DNA of 64,000 nucleotides from JBFWWP01 sp050246115 (GCA_050246115.1 JBFWWP010000005.1:144211-208210); one strand, 5' to 3'; shown: positions 36,903 to 45,983, numbered from the stretch's first letter. A program made the numbers and translations. Notes: generated from the letters alone by a model not told the origin.

Positions 36903-37143
36903 GTCGCTCCCTTTCCTGGGATCCACTCGACAGGACCCCACCACCCCCAATGTTCGGTCGCGGATGCCCCCGACTTCAGCCGCGAGCCGCGGATCTTCCG
37001 CTTCCCCAGGTGGATCACGTGAACGGAAGCACCGTCAGTCCCCCCCCACTCGGGGCGCGGAGCTACACCGAAGCGATCGGTGGCGCACACTCGTCCTTCG
37101 CACCGCGGACTCGCGACCGCGCGCTCTTCGAGCCCCCCCTCGT

Positions 37144-37252
37144 CCCCCTTCCCCTTCCCCTTCCCCTTCCCCTTCCCCTTCCCCTTCCCCGTACTCGTCC
37201 CCGTACTCGTCCCCGTACTCGTCCCCGTACTCGTACTCGTACTCGTACTCGC
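37144..37252. repeat. Microsatellites: (CCCCTT)n followed by GTACTCGTCCCC and GTACTC arrays
   Basis: About seven CCCCTT units (37144-37190) are followed by three 12-bp units GTACTCGTCCCC (37191-37226) and four GTACTC units (37227-37250). The minus strand of the first part is (GGGGAA)n, able in principle to form a G-quadruplex. The array lies about 240 bp upstream of the giant lipoprotein start on its coding strand and downstream of purQ. Slippage is expected. Confidence 0.92.
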
Positions 37253-37384
37253 GCTCCCGAACTTGATCCAACGCTCGTGGTCCAGCATCACTCCTGGCTC
37301 CCGTCCCATCGGGTACGAGTCCGTCTCCCGCTTCGCTGAGGACGTGTACTGGCCCTCGCCCATCGGGCGCATTCACAGCAACCA

Positions 37385-37413
37385 CGAGGGGGCTTTGCGA
37401 AAGCCCCTTTGGG
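37385..37413 (-). terminator. Hairpin at the end of purLQ
   Basis: On the minus strand the hairpin starts two bases after the purQ stop. Its arms are AAAGGGGCTTT and AAAGCCCCCTC around a GC loop. It belongs to the recurrent hairpin family and has no T-tract. Confidence 0.6.
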
Positions 37414-37414
37414 T

Positions 37415-38200
37415 CTACAGTGGAGTCGTCACCGCGCGGCGATAGAGATCTAGACCGAGCGGAACGGGGAGTTCGGCCTCGGTCGGCGGCGAACCATCTT
37501 GCCGGCGATAACGCATCCAGAAGGGATGGTGTTCGGGCCGAACGAAGCGCTCGGGGTGAGGCATCAGACCGAGGACATTTCCCTCGCGATTGGTGATGCC
37601 CGCGATTCCCTGACGCGATCCGTTGGGGTTGTCGGGATACTCGGCGGGTTTCGCGGCGCCCAAGTAGCTCACGGCGATTCTCGCCTCCGGGAAGTCTTGC
37701 GGGTGGCCGTCCCGTGAGAAGTAGGCGAAGCGCCCTTCGGCATGGGCCACCGGAATCAAGTACTCGGCACCCGGCTCGAACCACGGGCCCGGGGACTGAC
37801 CGGCCCGCAACCGCACCCAACGGTCTTCGAATCGGCCCGAAGCGTTGGGAAGCAGAGAGGCCCGACCGCCGTCGCCGGGCAGGAGTCCGAGTCGAACCAA
37901 CACTTGAAACCCGTTGCAAACGCCGAGGACGCGACGCCCCGAGGCCACGAAGCCCTCGAGTTGCGGGAGCAGTCGCTCGCGGAGCGTGTAGGCGAAGACG
38001 GCGCCGGATCCGACGTCGTCGCCAAAGGTGAATCCGCCCGCGAACACCAGTAAGTGGTAGCGTCCGAGGATCGATGGGCTCTCCGCCAGACGATTGACGT
38101 GCACACGATCGACCGCGGCCCCGGCGGCAACGAGCGCGGCCTCGGTCTCGCCGTCGCAGTTGGTGCCTGCCGCTCGTAGGATCATCGCGCGAAATGTCAT
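37415..38200 (-). CDS. purQ: Phosphoribosylformylglycinamidine synthase, glutaminase subunit
   Basis: Supplies ammonia from glutamine to PurL in step four of purine synthesis. 261 residues, a class I glutamine amidotransferase. The nucleophile Cys95 is in GVCNGFQ, the oxyanion-loop glycines are in LVFAGGFTFGDDVGSG, and the His-Glu pair is in MPHPER near residue 216. The start overlaps the purL stop (ATGA), with GAGGAGGAGAG upstream, so purL and purQ are translationally coupled. Confidence 0.94.
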   Translation of the reverse strand: MTFRAMILRAAGTNCDGETEAALVAAGAAVDRVHVNRLAESPSILGRYHLLVFAGGFTFGDDVGSGAVFAYTLRERLLPQLEGFVASGRRVLGVCNGFQVLVRLGLLPGDGGRASLLPNASGRFEDRWVRLRAGQSPGPWFEPGAEYLIPVAHAEGRFAYFSRDGHPQDFPEARIAVSYLGAAKPAEYPDNPNGSRQGIAGITNREGNVLGLMPHPERFVRPEHHPFWMRYRRQDGSPPTEAELPVPLGLDLYRRAVTTPL

Positions 38201-41178
38201 CGGGTCTCTCCTCCTCGGGCTGCCGCTGAGTCGATGCGTCCGTCGCGCCACTCCTGGAAGGGTCGCTTCCACACCTCCCGCAACTCATCGGCCGCTTCAT
38301 CGATGAGCAGCTTCGCGCCGCGCCTCACCCGGATCCTGCCACTACCGTCCGTGCGACCCACGGCCGCGATCGGTAAGCCGGGCCGACACGCGAGAAGCGC
38401 CGGCACGTGTTCCTCCACGACTTCGAGCAGGAACCGGTGCGGCCCCTCCCCGAAGAGCGCCACGAAGTCGTCGGTCCCGGCGTCGCGCGGCGGATCGTCG
38501 CCGGCGAGCGCGCTCAGATCGACGTCGACCCCGACGCCGTCGCCGCCAAAACCCAACTCGGCGACGGCCACGGCGAGGCCCCCTTCGGACAAATCGTGAC
38601 AGCTCGCGATCCAGCCGCACCGCATCCACTCGACGAGTTGCTTGACGAGGCGTGGCCCGAGCGCAGCGTCGAAACGGGCCACGTCGCCGCCCGCGCCTCC
38701 GAACAAGAACTCGGCCATACTGCCCCCGAGTCCGGGAGCCGGCCCGACGAGCACGAGCCGCGCGTCGCGGTGCTTGGCATCGGTCGCAGGACAGCGCGGC
38801 GCGCCTTCCACGACGCTGACCGCGGACACGAGCAAGGTGTGAGGGATCGACCGTGAACGATCGCCCACCCGATAAGTGTTGTAGAGCGAGTCCTTGCCGG
38901 AGATGAACGGCGCGCCATAGGCACGTGCCGCGTCCGCAGCCCCACGCGCACACTCGATGGCCGCGCCGAGAATCTCCGGAACGCGCACGTCGCCCCAAGC
39001 GAAGTTGTCGAGTAACGCCATGCGCGCGAGGGATCCACCGCTGGCAACGACGTTTCGGATGGCCTCGTCGACCGACTGCGCACCCATCTCGTAGGGATCG
39101 CGCGCACCGAGATACGGCTGGATGCCGCACCCGACCACGACCGAGAAGCGGCCATCACGAAGTGGGTCCAAGACGACCCCGTCGGACGGCGCGTCCCCGC
39201 GCACCCCCGTGAACGGACGCGTCAACATGCGCCCCTGGACTTCGTGATCGTACTGGCGGACCACCGGTTCTTTGGAAGCAACGGACGGGTGCTCGAGGAG
39301 TGTCCGCAGCACCCGGGACAGCGGTGTGCCTCGCAGCTCGGGAGCCACCGCCGCCGGTGGTGTCGGCGCGACGGCCGTGCGCTCGATACGCGGGCGTCCG
39401 CCGTGAAGGAACTGCATCGAGAGTTCCCCCACCGTTTCGCCGCGGTAGCGGAGGATGAGCCGGCCGTCGCTCGCAAAGCTTCCGAGGACGCAGCCTTCGA
39501 CCTCTTCTTCAGCCAAGATCTCGAAGAGACGCGCTCGATGCTCCGGAGGAACGGCGAGGACCATGCGCTCTTGGGCCTCGGAGATCCAGATCTCGCGCGG
39601 TTCGAGCCCTTCGTACTTGAGGGGCGCCCGATCCAGATCCACTTCCGCGCCGGTCGCCTCCGCCATCTCGCCGACGGCGCTGCTGAAGCCGCCAGCGCCG
39701 CAATCGGTCACGCTCCGGTAGAGGCCGAGATCCCGCGCGCGCAGCAATGCATCTTGCACCTTGCGCTCTTCGATCGGATTGCCGATCTGCACCGCACCCG
39801 CCGAGACCGTTTCCGAGTCCTCCGTGAGTTCGCGCGAAGAGAACGTCGCACCGTGGATGCCGTCGCGCCCGGTGCGTCCGCCGATGGCCACGATGAGATC
39901 TCCCGGGCGAACCTGCTTGTCGATCGCCCGGCGCGGAATCAACCCCAACGAGCCACAGAACACGAGCGGGTTGCCGACGAAGTCCGGGTGGAAGATGATG
40001 GCACCGTTCGCGGTCGGGATTCCCATGCGATTCCCGTAGTCGCGCACGCCGGCGACGACGCCACTGAGAAGACGGACGGGGTGCAGTGCGCCGGGCGGGA
40101 GCGAGCCTTCAGCCGTGTCCAGGGGGGCGAAGCAGAAGACGTCGGTATTGAGGATCGGTCGTGCCCCGAGGCCGGTCCCGAGCGTGTCGCGAATCACGCC
40201 ACCGACACCGGTGCCCGCACCGCCATAGGGCTCCAATGCACTCGGGTGGTTGTGCGTCTCGACCTTGAACGTGAGCGCCCACTCTTCGTCCAGGGCGATC
40301 ACGCCAGCGTTGTCGCGAAACACCGACAGACAAAACGGCGCGTCGAGTTCGCGCGTGGCCGCGAAGATCGTCTCCTTCAGGAGGTTCTCGATGCGCTCAT
40401 CGCCGTAACGGATCGGCCCGGTGAACGTCTTGTGACAACAATGCTCGGACCATGTCTGGGCCAGCGACTCCAGCTCGACGTCGGTCGGTTCGCGTCCCAG
40501 GGTAAGGTAGTGAGCACGAATCGCCTGCATCTCGACGAGTTCCAACGACAGACCGCCGTCGCGCGCAAGCGCGCTCAAGGCGGCGTCGTCGAGTTGCGTC
40601 AACGGCACCTCGCGACGCGGCGAACGCCCGGGGTCGCCCGGGGCCGCTTCGGCGAACGTCGGTCCCCAGATCTCGCTCTCACCCGGCAGGCACACGTGCA
40701 CATCGTCGACGACCGGGTTCGCGAGGTGTCGCCGCGCCCACCGCTCGAGCGTCGTCCGGTCGAGACCCCGCGCCCGCAGCCGGTAGCGGCGCGCCGTCCG
40801 CACGCGACACTCGGCGGTTGCGTAGCCCGCGTCCCCGAGCGCGTGCAGTACGCTGCCTTCGACCGGGTCCATCACGCCGGCCTTTCGCATCACCACCAAC
40901 GCCGCCTCATCCTCTGCGCGTGGCGGATGACCGACGCCGACGACCCAATGCGCCTCGAGGGTCGGGTCACCCGCAAGAAACTGGCGGGCGAAGCGCTCGA
41001 CCCGGGCATCGAAGCCGGTGCTATCGACGGGCAGCCGCAGAAAGTAGACCTCATCCCGCACGGCGCGCGCGTTCGGGTCGTGGGTCTCGCGACGGAGCAG
41101 GCTCTCGACCTCGCGGTCGGTCGACCCGATGGGGTCGCGCGCGCGGGTGACGGTGACGGTATGGAGCAAGTGTTGCAT
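38197..41178 (-). CDS. purL: Phosphoribosylformylglycinamidine synthase, synthetase subunit with PurS-like N-terminus
   Basis: ATP-dependent conversion of FGAR to FGAM. 993 residues, longer than the about 740 of small PurL and shorter than the about 1300 of the PurL-PurQ fusion. The first about 200 residues look like a PurS-type module (RDPIGSTDREVESLLRR, then CRVRTARRYRLRARGLDR). The synthetase core follows, with TWSEHCCHKTF, KVETHNHPSALEPYGGAGTGVGG, TDCGAGGFSSAVGEMAE and SGKDSLYN. No separate purS is needed if this reading is right. The glutaminase is the adjacent, overlapping purQ. GTGAGGCCCGC precedes the ATG. Confidence 0.93.
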   Translation of the reverse strand: MQHLLHTVTVTRARDPIGSTDREVESLLRRETHDPNARAVRDEVYFLRLPVDSTGFDARVERFARQFLAGDPTLEAHWVVGVGHPPRAEDEAALVVMRKAGVMDPVEGSVLHALGDAGYATAECRVRTARRYRLRARGLDRTTLERWARRHLANPVVDDVHVCLPGESEIWGPTFAEAAPGDPGRSPRREVPLTQLDDAALSALARDGGLSLELVEMQAIRAHYLTLGREPTDVELESLAQTWSEHCCHKTFTGPIRYGDERIENLLKETIFAATRELDAPFCLSVFRDNAGVIALDEEWALTFKVETHNHPSALEPYGGAGTGVGGVIRDTLGTGLGARPILNTDVFCFAPLDTAEGSLPPGALHPVRLLSGVVAGVRDYGNRMGIPTANGAIIFHPDFVGNPLVFCGSLGLIPRRAIDKQVRPGDLIVAIGGRTGRDGIHGATFSSRELTEDSETVSAGAVQIGNPIEERKVQDALLRARDLGLYRSVTDCGAGGFSSAVGEMAEATGAEVDLDRAPLKYEGLEPREIWISEAQERMVLAVPPEHRARLFEILAEEEVEGCVLGSFASDGRLILRYRGETVGELSMQFLHGGRPRIERTAVAPTPPAAVAPELRGTPLSRVLRTLLEHPSVASKEPVVRQYDHEVQGRMLTRPFTGVRGDAPSDGVVLDPLRDGRFSVVVGCGIQPYLGARDPYEMGAQSVDEAIRNVVASGGSLARMALLDNFAWGDVRVPEILGAAIECARGAADAARAYGAPFISGKDSLYNTYRVGDRSRSIPHTLLVSAVSVVEGAPRCPATDAKHRDARLVLVGPAPGLGGSMAEFLFGGAGGDVARFDAALGPRLVKQLVEWMRCGWIASCHDLSEGGLAVAVAELGFGGDGVGVDVDLSALAGDDPPRDAGTDDFVALFGEGPHRFLLEVVEEHVPALLACRPGLPIAAVGRTDGSGRIRVRRGAKLLIDEAADELREVWKRPFQEWRDGRIDSAAARGGETR

Positions 41179-41356
41179 GCGGGCCTCACTTCACCGGGTC
41201 GTACGCCCCGATGAGCGTTGCGATCCCCTGTGGGTAGCGTGTGTCGGGAACTGGCGAAACTCACTTGGCCAACGCGCGGCGCGCCCGAAGGGCGTGGATT
41301 GTGCCGGAGGGGCGCCCGCAGCGAAAGAGCCGCGCCGCGGCCAAACCGCGAGCGAC

Positions 41357-41440
41357 CCGGCGGATGCGGACAGGCTGTCCGCGATCCCAAGGGCGCGCCG
41401 GGGCGTGCGGAAGACCGTGGGCTCTCGAGGATGCGCTGCG
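41357..41440. repeat. Diverged copy of the GCGGACAGGCTGTCCGC repeat family
   Basis: It keeps GATGCGGACAGGCTGTCCGCG exactly, then drifts (ATCCCAAGGGCGCGCCGGGGCG against CTCCCAGGGCGTGCCTGGGCG at 18400-18450). Later shared words include GGATGCG and a GGGGAAGAAGAGGG tail. It lies 20 kb from the other copies. Confidence 0.7.
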
Positions 41441-41560
41441 GTGGTGCGCCGGGCGGGGAAGAACGGGGAAGAAGAGGGCGAACGGGATCGTGGACGTTGG
41501 GCTGAGCACTGTGCCGAAGTCACGAGCGGGCTTTCCGATGGCCCGCTGGCGACGAATCGG

Positions 41561-41598
41561 GTCCCAAAATCAAGCGTGGCACGCGCTTGATTTGGGAC
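41561..41598. promoter_or_regulatory. Stem-loop upstream of accA
   Basis: The arms GTCCCAAAATCAAGCG and CGCTTGATTTGGGAC pair with one bulged A around a seven-base loop. It lies 37 bases before the accA start. A second stem (AGCGGGC/GCCCGCT, 41525-41547) precedes it. It could be a regulator site, a leader structure, or the terminator of an upstream transcript; it has no T-tract. Confidence 0.4.
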
Positions 41599-41635
41599 TA
41601 GAATCCGGCCACTCAAGACGGGAGACACCCTCAGC

Positions 41636-42619
41636 ATGGATCTCATCGCCCCCACGGCCGGACTCGAGTTCGAGGCCCCCATTCTAGAGCTCGAAGCGAA
41701 GATCGCCGAGCTCCGCACCTTCTCCGCGACCACTGCCGTCGATCTCTCGGGACAGATCATCGAACTCGAGCGCAAGTGCGCCGAGAAGAAGAAGGTCATC
41801 TACGAACACTTGACCCCATGGCAGAAGGTGCAGATCGCCCGGCACCCGCAGCGGCCGCAACTCGACGATTTCATCAAGCTGCTGGTGACCGACTTCTTGG
41901 AACTGCATGGGGACCGGGCGTTTCGCGACGACCCATCGATCGTGACCGGCTTCGGCCGCATCGGCAACCAACGCCTCCTCATCGTCGGCCACAGCAAAGG
42001 CCGCACGACCCAAGAGAAGGTCGCATGCAACTTCGGTTGCGCGCACCCCGAAGGTTATCGCAAGGCCATGTTGAAGATGCAGCTGGCCGAGAAGTTCGGG
42101 ATTCCGATCCTGACCTTCATCAACACCCCCGGCGCGTACCCGGGCGTCGGTGCCGAGGAACGAGGACAAGCGTTCGTGGTCGCGCGCAACTTGATGGACA
42201 TGGCGGCGCTCCGCGTTCCCATCGTTTGCGTCGTGATCGGCGAAGGCGGCAGCGGCGGCGCGCTCGGCATCGGCGTCGGCGACCGAATCCTCATGCTCGA
42301 GCATTCCTATTACTCCGTGATCTCCCCGGAGGGCTGCGCGGCGATCCTGTGGAAGGACGCGGCCAACGCCAACCGGGCCGCGGAGATCCTGAAGCTCACC
42401 GCCCAAGATCTCGATCGGTTCGGCATCGTCGACGAAGTCATCGCCGAGCCGCTCGGAGGGGCCCACCGCGACACCGTCGCCACGGCACGGGCGCTCGAGG
42501 AAGCTGTGCTGCGTCACTTCGAGGATCTCGCCCCGCTGAGCCGCGACCAGTTGGTTCAACTGCGTTTCGAGAAGTACGCGAAGATCGGTCGCTTCCTCGA
42601 GACCGGGGCGAGCGCATGA
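41636..42619 (+). CDS. accA: Acetyl-CoA carboxylase carboxyltransferase subunit alpha
   Basis: Partner of AccD in acetyl-CoA carboxylation. 327 residues, the normal size. The N-terminal helical region is followed by the crotonase-fold core with RPQLDDFI, GDRAFRDDPSIVTGFGRI, THINTPGAYPGVGAEERGQ-type sequence (FINTPGAYPGVGAEERGQ) and VIGEGGSGGALGIGVGD. The last four bases overlap the start of the exbB-like gene (ATGA), so it heads an accA-exbB-exbD unit. Confidence 0.95.
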   Translation: MDLIAPTAGLEFEAPILELEAKIAELRTFSATTAVDLSGQIIELERKCAEKKKVIYEHLTPWQKVQIARHPQRPQLDDFIKLLVTDFLELHGDRAFRDDPSIVTGFGRIGNQRLLIVGHSKGRTTQEKVACNFGCAHPEGYRKAMLKMQLAEKFGIPILTFINTPGAYPGVGAEERGQAFVVARNLMDMAALRVPIVCVVIGEGGSGGALGIGVGDRILMLEHSYYSVISPEGCAAILWKDAANANRAAEILKLTAQDLDRFGIVDEVIAEPLGGAHRDTVATARALEEAVLRHFEDLAPLSRDQLVQLRFEKYAKIGRFLETGASA

Positions 42620-43302
42620 TCGAGCTGTTCCTTCGCGGCGGGCTGTTGTTCATGGTGCCCCTGCTCGCCGCGTCCGTCTTCGTGTTCGCGGTTGTCGTGG
42701 AACGCAGCTTGCGATTTCGCCGGGCCCACGTGGACTACGGCGACTTTCGCGACGGCATCCACGAGGTCCTGCGGGCCGAGGGGCTCCGTCCGGCGCAGGA
42801 GTGGGCGCGCTCGGTGCCGGGTCCCGTGGCGCGTTTGTGGGACGAGGGGCTCGCGGCAGCGCGTCAGCCGATCCCGGTCGTCCGCGAGCGCTGTGAGAGC
42901 GTGGCGCGACAGGAACTCGTGCGCCTCGAGCGGTTCCTGCCCACGCTGTCGCTGATCGCCCAAGTCGCGCCGCTCGTCGGCATCCTGGGCACGGTATCGG
43001 GGATGATCGTGGCGTTCCAGGGCGTCGACGGTGGCCTCGCCCTCGGTCATGGGCTGCGAGGAGAGCAACTGGCGGGCGGGATCTGGAAGGCCCTCGTCAC
43101 GACGGCGGCTGGCCTGCTCGTCGCGATCCCGGCGTCGATCGCGCACCACTACCTGCTGGGACGCGTCGATCGCTTCGTCCACGACCTCGAACTCGCCCTC
43201 GCGGATGTCACGGTGTTTCTGAGTGCGCATCGAACCGTGCCCACGCGCAGCGAAGTCGGTCGCTTGGGCCAACGGGCGATCGTGCCGGCGGAGCCTTCCT
43301 AG
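42616..43302 (+). CDS. ExbB/TolQ/MotA-family proton channel protein
   Basis: 228 residues. Three membrane segments: an N-terminal one (LLFMVPLLAASVFVFAVVVE), and two near 120-150 and 165-190 flanking the conserved loop LIAQVAPLVGILGTVSGMI and LVTTAAGLLVAIPASIAHHYLLGRV. This is the ExbB/TolQ pattern: a proton-driven stator that powers outer-membrane or surface processes together with ExbD/TolR. The start overlaps the accA stop (ATGA), and its last base is shared with the next gene. No TonB gene is nearby. Confidence 0.9.
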   Translation: MIELFLRGGLLFMVPLLAASVFVFAVVVERSLRFRRAHVDYGDFRDGIHEVLRAEGLRPAQEWARSVPGPVARLWDEGLAAARQPIPVVRERCESVARQELVRLERFLPTLSLIAQVAPLVGILGTVSGMIVAFQGVDGGLALGHGLRGEQLAGGIWKALVTTAAGLLVAIPASIAHHYLLGRVDRFVHDLELALADVTVFLSAHRTVPTRSEVGRLGQRAIVPAEPS

Positions 43303-43769
43303 TGATCGCGCGTGGGAACACGTGGACGACGCGGATTCGCGGGTCGCGGACCTCGCCCGGAAACGGAGCCGGTGCGTGGGCGCCGCTCATCGACGTGCTC
43401 TTCCTTCTCCTCATCTTCCTGCTCGTGACGTCGCAAGAGGACGACCGCCGCGTCGTCGAGGTCGAGCTACCGAGCGCCGTGAACGCGGATCGCCCGCCTC
43501 AGCTGCCACGCGGTCATGAGCGGACGGTCACGCTTTACGCCGACGGCAGCATTGCCTGGGCCGGGGAGACCACCGACCTCGACGAGCTCTGCCGCTATCT
43601 GGCCACGCTTCCGGAGGAAGCCCAGTTGCTGCCGCTCTTCATTCAGGCCGACGCGCGGGCCGACCTGGGTCGCGGTCTCGGAATCTTGGACCGACTCCGC
43701 GGGATCGGCTTTCGTTCGTGCGTCTTTCAAGTCGAGGGTTCGTTGCCGGGCCCCGGCGCCGGCGGTTGA
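43302..43769 (+). CDS. ExbD/TolR-family protein
   Basis: 155 residues from GTG 43302, overlapping the exbB-like stop by one base. The single N-terminal helix has the family's key aspartate (APLIDVLFLLLIFLLVTS). The periplasmic domain has the usual end (LLPLFIQADARADLGRGLGILDRLRGIGF). It partners the upstream ExbB-like protein in a proton-driven motor. Confidence 0.9.
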   Translation: MIARGNTWTTRIRGSRTSPGNGAGAWAPLIDVLFLLLIFLLVTSQEDDRRVVEVELPSAVNADRPPQLPRGHERTVTLYADGSIAWAGETTDLDELCRYLATLPEEAQLLPLFIQADARADLGRGLGILDRLRGIGFRSCVFQVEGSLPGPGAGG

Positions 43770-44202
43770 CCGCGCTCGGAGGGAGTGCGCAAACGGTCCG
43801 GCGAACGCGCCACCGCAGGCGCCGCGAACGGTACCCGTGAGGCGCACGCCACCGCAGCAAGCGTCCTCGAGATCCGCGACTGGACGGGCCGCGGGCGAGG
43901 CCCCCCCTTGCTGCCCCGGCTGAACGAGCTACCATGCTGGAGGTCGACTCGCTGGAGTCGAACCTTCAGGGCGCTTGTTCCTGGCCCCCGTCGCCGAACG
44001 CCCGGCCAGCCTGGGTGTCCACACCCGGAGGCTTCGTCGTCCGCGTCGGTTCGGCCGCCCACGCACCCCGAGCGCGGAACCGTGTACCGTGCTTCTCGGT
44101 CCTGGGATGGGTGCCGGGAGCGTTCGCTGGCCCGTCAACAGAAGTTCGATCGCAACGAGGGGGCGTCGGCGCCAACAGACCCCCGGAGAATCGGAGGAGA
44201 CG
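43770..44202. other. Intergenic region before a lipoprotein gene
   Basis: 433 bp. The lipoprotein frame stays open back to 43975, but the strong GGAGGAGACG site puts its start at 44203. I see no other gene or strong structure. Confidence 0.4.
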
Positions 44203-45936
44203 ATGCAGAGCCTGAGCCTACGGAGAACGTATCGCACGGTCGTGATTGACGCCCTCGGACGCCGCCTGCACCGCTGGGGCGGGGGCCTACTGCTCGGGTT
44301 CGTCGTGCTCGCTGTGGTCACGAGTTGCTCGGGAGACAAGGGTGGGTCGTCCACCACCTCCGCAAGCGGGCCGACCATCGAGGAAATCCGCGAAGAAGTG
44401 TTGGCGTTCAAGCAAGAGGCCGAGGACGCGGGCGCGCTCAAGTATGCCGCGCCCGATTTCGCCAAAGCCGACAAGTACCTCACCGACGCCGACGGGCTGA
44501 TCGAACTGCTGGAGTCGGAGCCGGCGAAGGCATCGCTCGCGAAGAACAAGCTGTCGCAGGCTCGTTCCAACTTCAAGACGGCGCGGAACAACGCCGAGGC
44601 CAATCGCAAACAGTTCGACAAGGCAGAGAAGGTCCAGAAGGAGTACGACGCACTGCTCGCCGAGCAGGACGCCGCGAAGAACCCGTTCCGAGAACTCGAC
44701 CCGATGGGCTGGAAAGCGGCTTCCGACAAGTACACCGAGGGCCTCGACCTCCTCAAGGAAGGCGATCCGCTCAAGGCCGGCAAGCGACTCGCGGCAGCGT
44801 TGAGTGATCTCAAGTCGAGCATCTCGCGCGCCGAACTGGGCATGAACCAGAAGTCCCGCGCCGAGAGTGCCCGCGCTCGCATGACGGAGACCAAGCAACG
44901 GGCGCTGGACGCGAAGGCCAAGGAACTCTCCCCGAGCGACATCTCCTACGCCGAGGAACAAGAGCGGCAAGCGGTCCGCTACTGGGATGAGGGCGACTTC
45001 CAGCTGGCAGAAAGCTACTTCGCGAACGCAGAGAACAACTTTGCGGCCGCGCTCGCGCTCGCGCAGGGACGGGCCGCGGCCACGACGACCGCGGGCAACC
45101 CCGACGGCGACCCGACTGACGGCGGCTCGCGCGACCTCGGCCGCGAAACGTTCGAGCCGGCGCCGGAAGTAGGCAAAGTCACTCCGCCGACGGCCGACGA
45201 AGGCCTCGACCTCGACGTCCAGACCGCTCTACGGGAGGGCTTTCACGGCAGCCCGGACTTCAAGGACGGCGTGCTGACCCTCGAGTATGGGCTCGGCCAA
45301 GGGCCGGACATGGCCAAGGACTTCACGCTCCTCGGCGGGAAAATGGGCACCAACATCAACTTGAGTGGACCCACGGGAGTAGGCCTTAGCGACTACCTGA
45401 TCGGCGGCAACACGGTGGGAGGCTTTCTCCTCAAGCCGGTCTTCGAAGACAAGGTGCTGATCGACATCGAGTTTCAGTCGCAGGACAACAAGGGCGACAT
45501 CTCGACGACGTGCATCATCATGCTGATGTCGGACAGCTCCGGGAGCAACTTCTACGGATCCGAGTTCGGCACGAACATCTTGGTCGTCAGCGACACCAAG
45601 GGCACGAACAAGGTGCCCTCGTTCCGCAAGGACTACCTCCAACACGTGAGCAAGTGGCTGCAGAAGCGCGATCCGGTGCGCATGCAGGTGAAGTACGTGA
45701 AGAACAGTGACAACGAACAGGGCGTGATCACGGTGAACTTCAACGGCGAAGAGGTGTGCCGCAAGGAGACCGACTTCTACACCAAAGGCCAAGTTGGGAT
45801 GAAGTGGGTCGGCACGAAGTTCTTCCTCCGCGAGTTCAAAGTGAAGGGCCAAGTCAACGAGGAGTGGGCACGCGAGTTCGCGGGCGTCCAGAGCAAGAAG
45901 CAAGGCGAGAAGAAGGACGAAGACTTCGACTTCTAG
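44203..45936 (+). CDS. Lipoprotein with long helical region and lectin-like C-terminal domain
   Basis: 577 residues from ATG 44203, which is preceded by GGAGGAGACG. A long basic leader ends in a lipobox (VLAVVTSCSGDKGG, Cys near 47). Residues about 60-300 are almost entirely charged helix (EEIREEVLAFKQEAEDAGALKYAAPDFAKADKYL...SRAELGMNQKSRAESARARM). The layout resembles the helical DUF4398-type repeats found in envelope lipoproteins. Residues about 350-560 form a beta-sandwich (VLTLEYGLG...LIDIEFQSQDN...DPVRMQVKYVKNSDNEQGVITVNFNGEEVCRKETDF) like the concanavalin-type domain of DUF1080 proteins. The C-terminus is charged (KKQGEKKDEDFDF). It is probably a periplasmic or surface glycan-binding protein. 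Confidence 0.72.
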   Translation: MQSLSLRRTYRTVVIDALGRRLHRWGGGLLLGFVVLAVVTSCSGDKGGSSTTSASGPTIEEIREEVLAFKQEAEDAGALKYAAPDFAKADKYLTDADGLIELLESEPAKASLAKNKLSQARSNFKTARNNAEANRKQFDKAEKVQKEYDALLAEQDAAKNPFRELDPMGWKAASDKYTEGLDLLKEGDPLKAGKRLAAALSDLKSSISRAELGMNQKSRAESARARMTETKQRALDAKAKELSPSDISYAEEQERQAVRYWDEGDFQLAESYFANAENNFAAALALAQGRAAATTTAGNPDGDPTDGGSRDLGRETFEPAPEVGKVTPPTADEGLDLDVQTALREGFHGSPDFKDGVLTLEYGLGQGPDMAKDFTLLGGKMGTNINLSGPTGVGLSDYLIGGNTVGGFLLKPVFEDKVLIDIEFQSQDNKGDISTTCIIMLMSDSSGSNFYGSEFGTNILVVSDTKGTNKVPSFRKDYLQHVSKWLQKRDPVRMQVKYVKNSDNEQGVITVNFNGEEVCRKETDFYTKGQVGMKWVGTKFFLREFKVKGQVNEEWAREFAGVQSKKQGEKKDEDFDF

Positions 45937-45983
45937 GCCCAAAGCCAGCGCGCGCCGCGCTTGCCTCGCGCCTAGATTCTCTC

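Larger units (their letters stand above)
36903..37414. other. Intergenic region upstream of the giant lipoprotein gene
   Basis: 512 bp, containing the microsatellite at 37144-37252 and the purQ terminator hairpin at 37385-37413. Several frames are open across it only because the short repeats lack stops. I do not support a gene. Confidence 0.6.
41179..41635. other. Divergent intergenic region purL/accA
   Basis: 457 bp, containing a diverged copy of the palindromic repeat family (41357-41400) and two stem-loops (41525-41547 and 41561-41598) close to accA. No gene is supported. Confidence 0.5.

Noticed and set aside
36731..37372. Minus-strand frame encoding Ser-Thr-Gly-Lys low-complexity protein across the microsatellite
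   Set aside because: Short repeats without stop codons open several frames at once. The coding potential is an artefact of the microsatellite, and the 5' end of the giant lipoprotein overlaps it.
39244..41214. 656-codon plus-strand frame opposite purL
   Set aside because: Antisense shadow of purL; no family match and Arg/Ala/Asp-biased composition.
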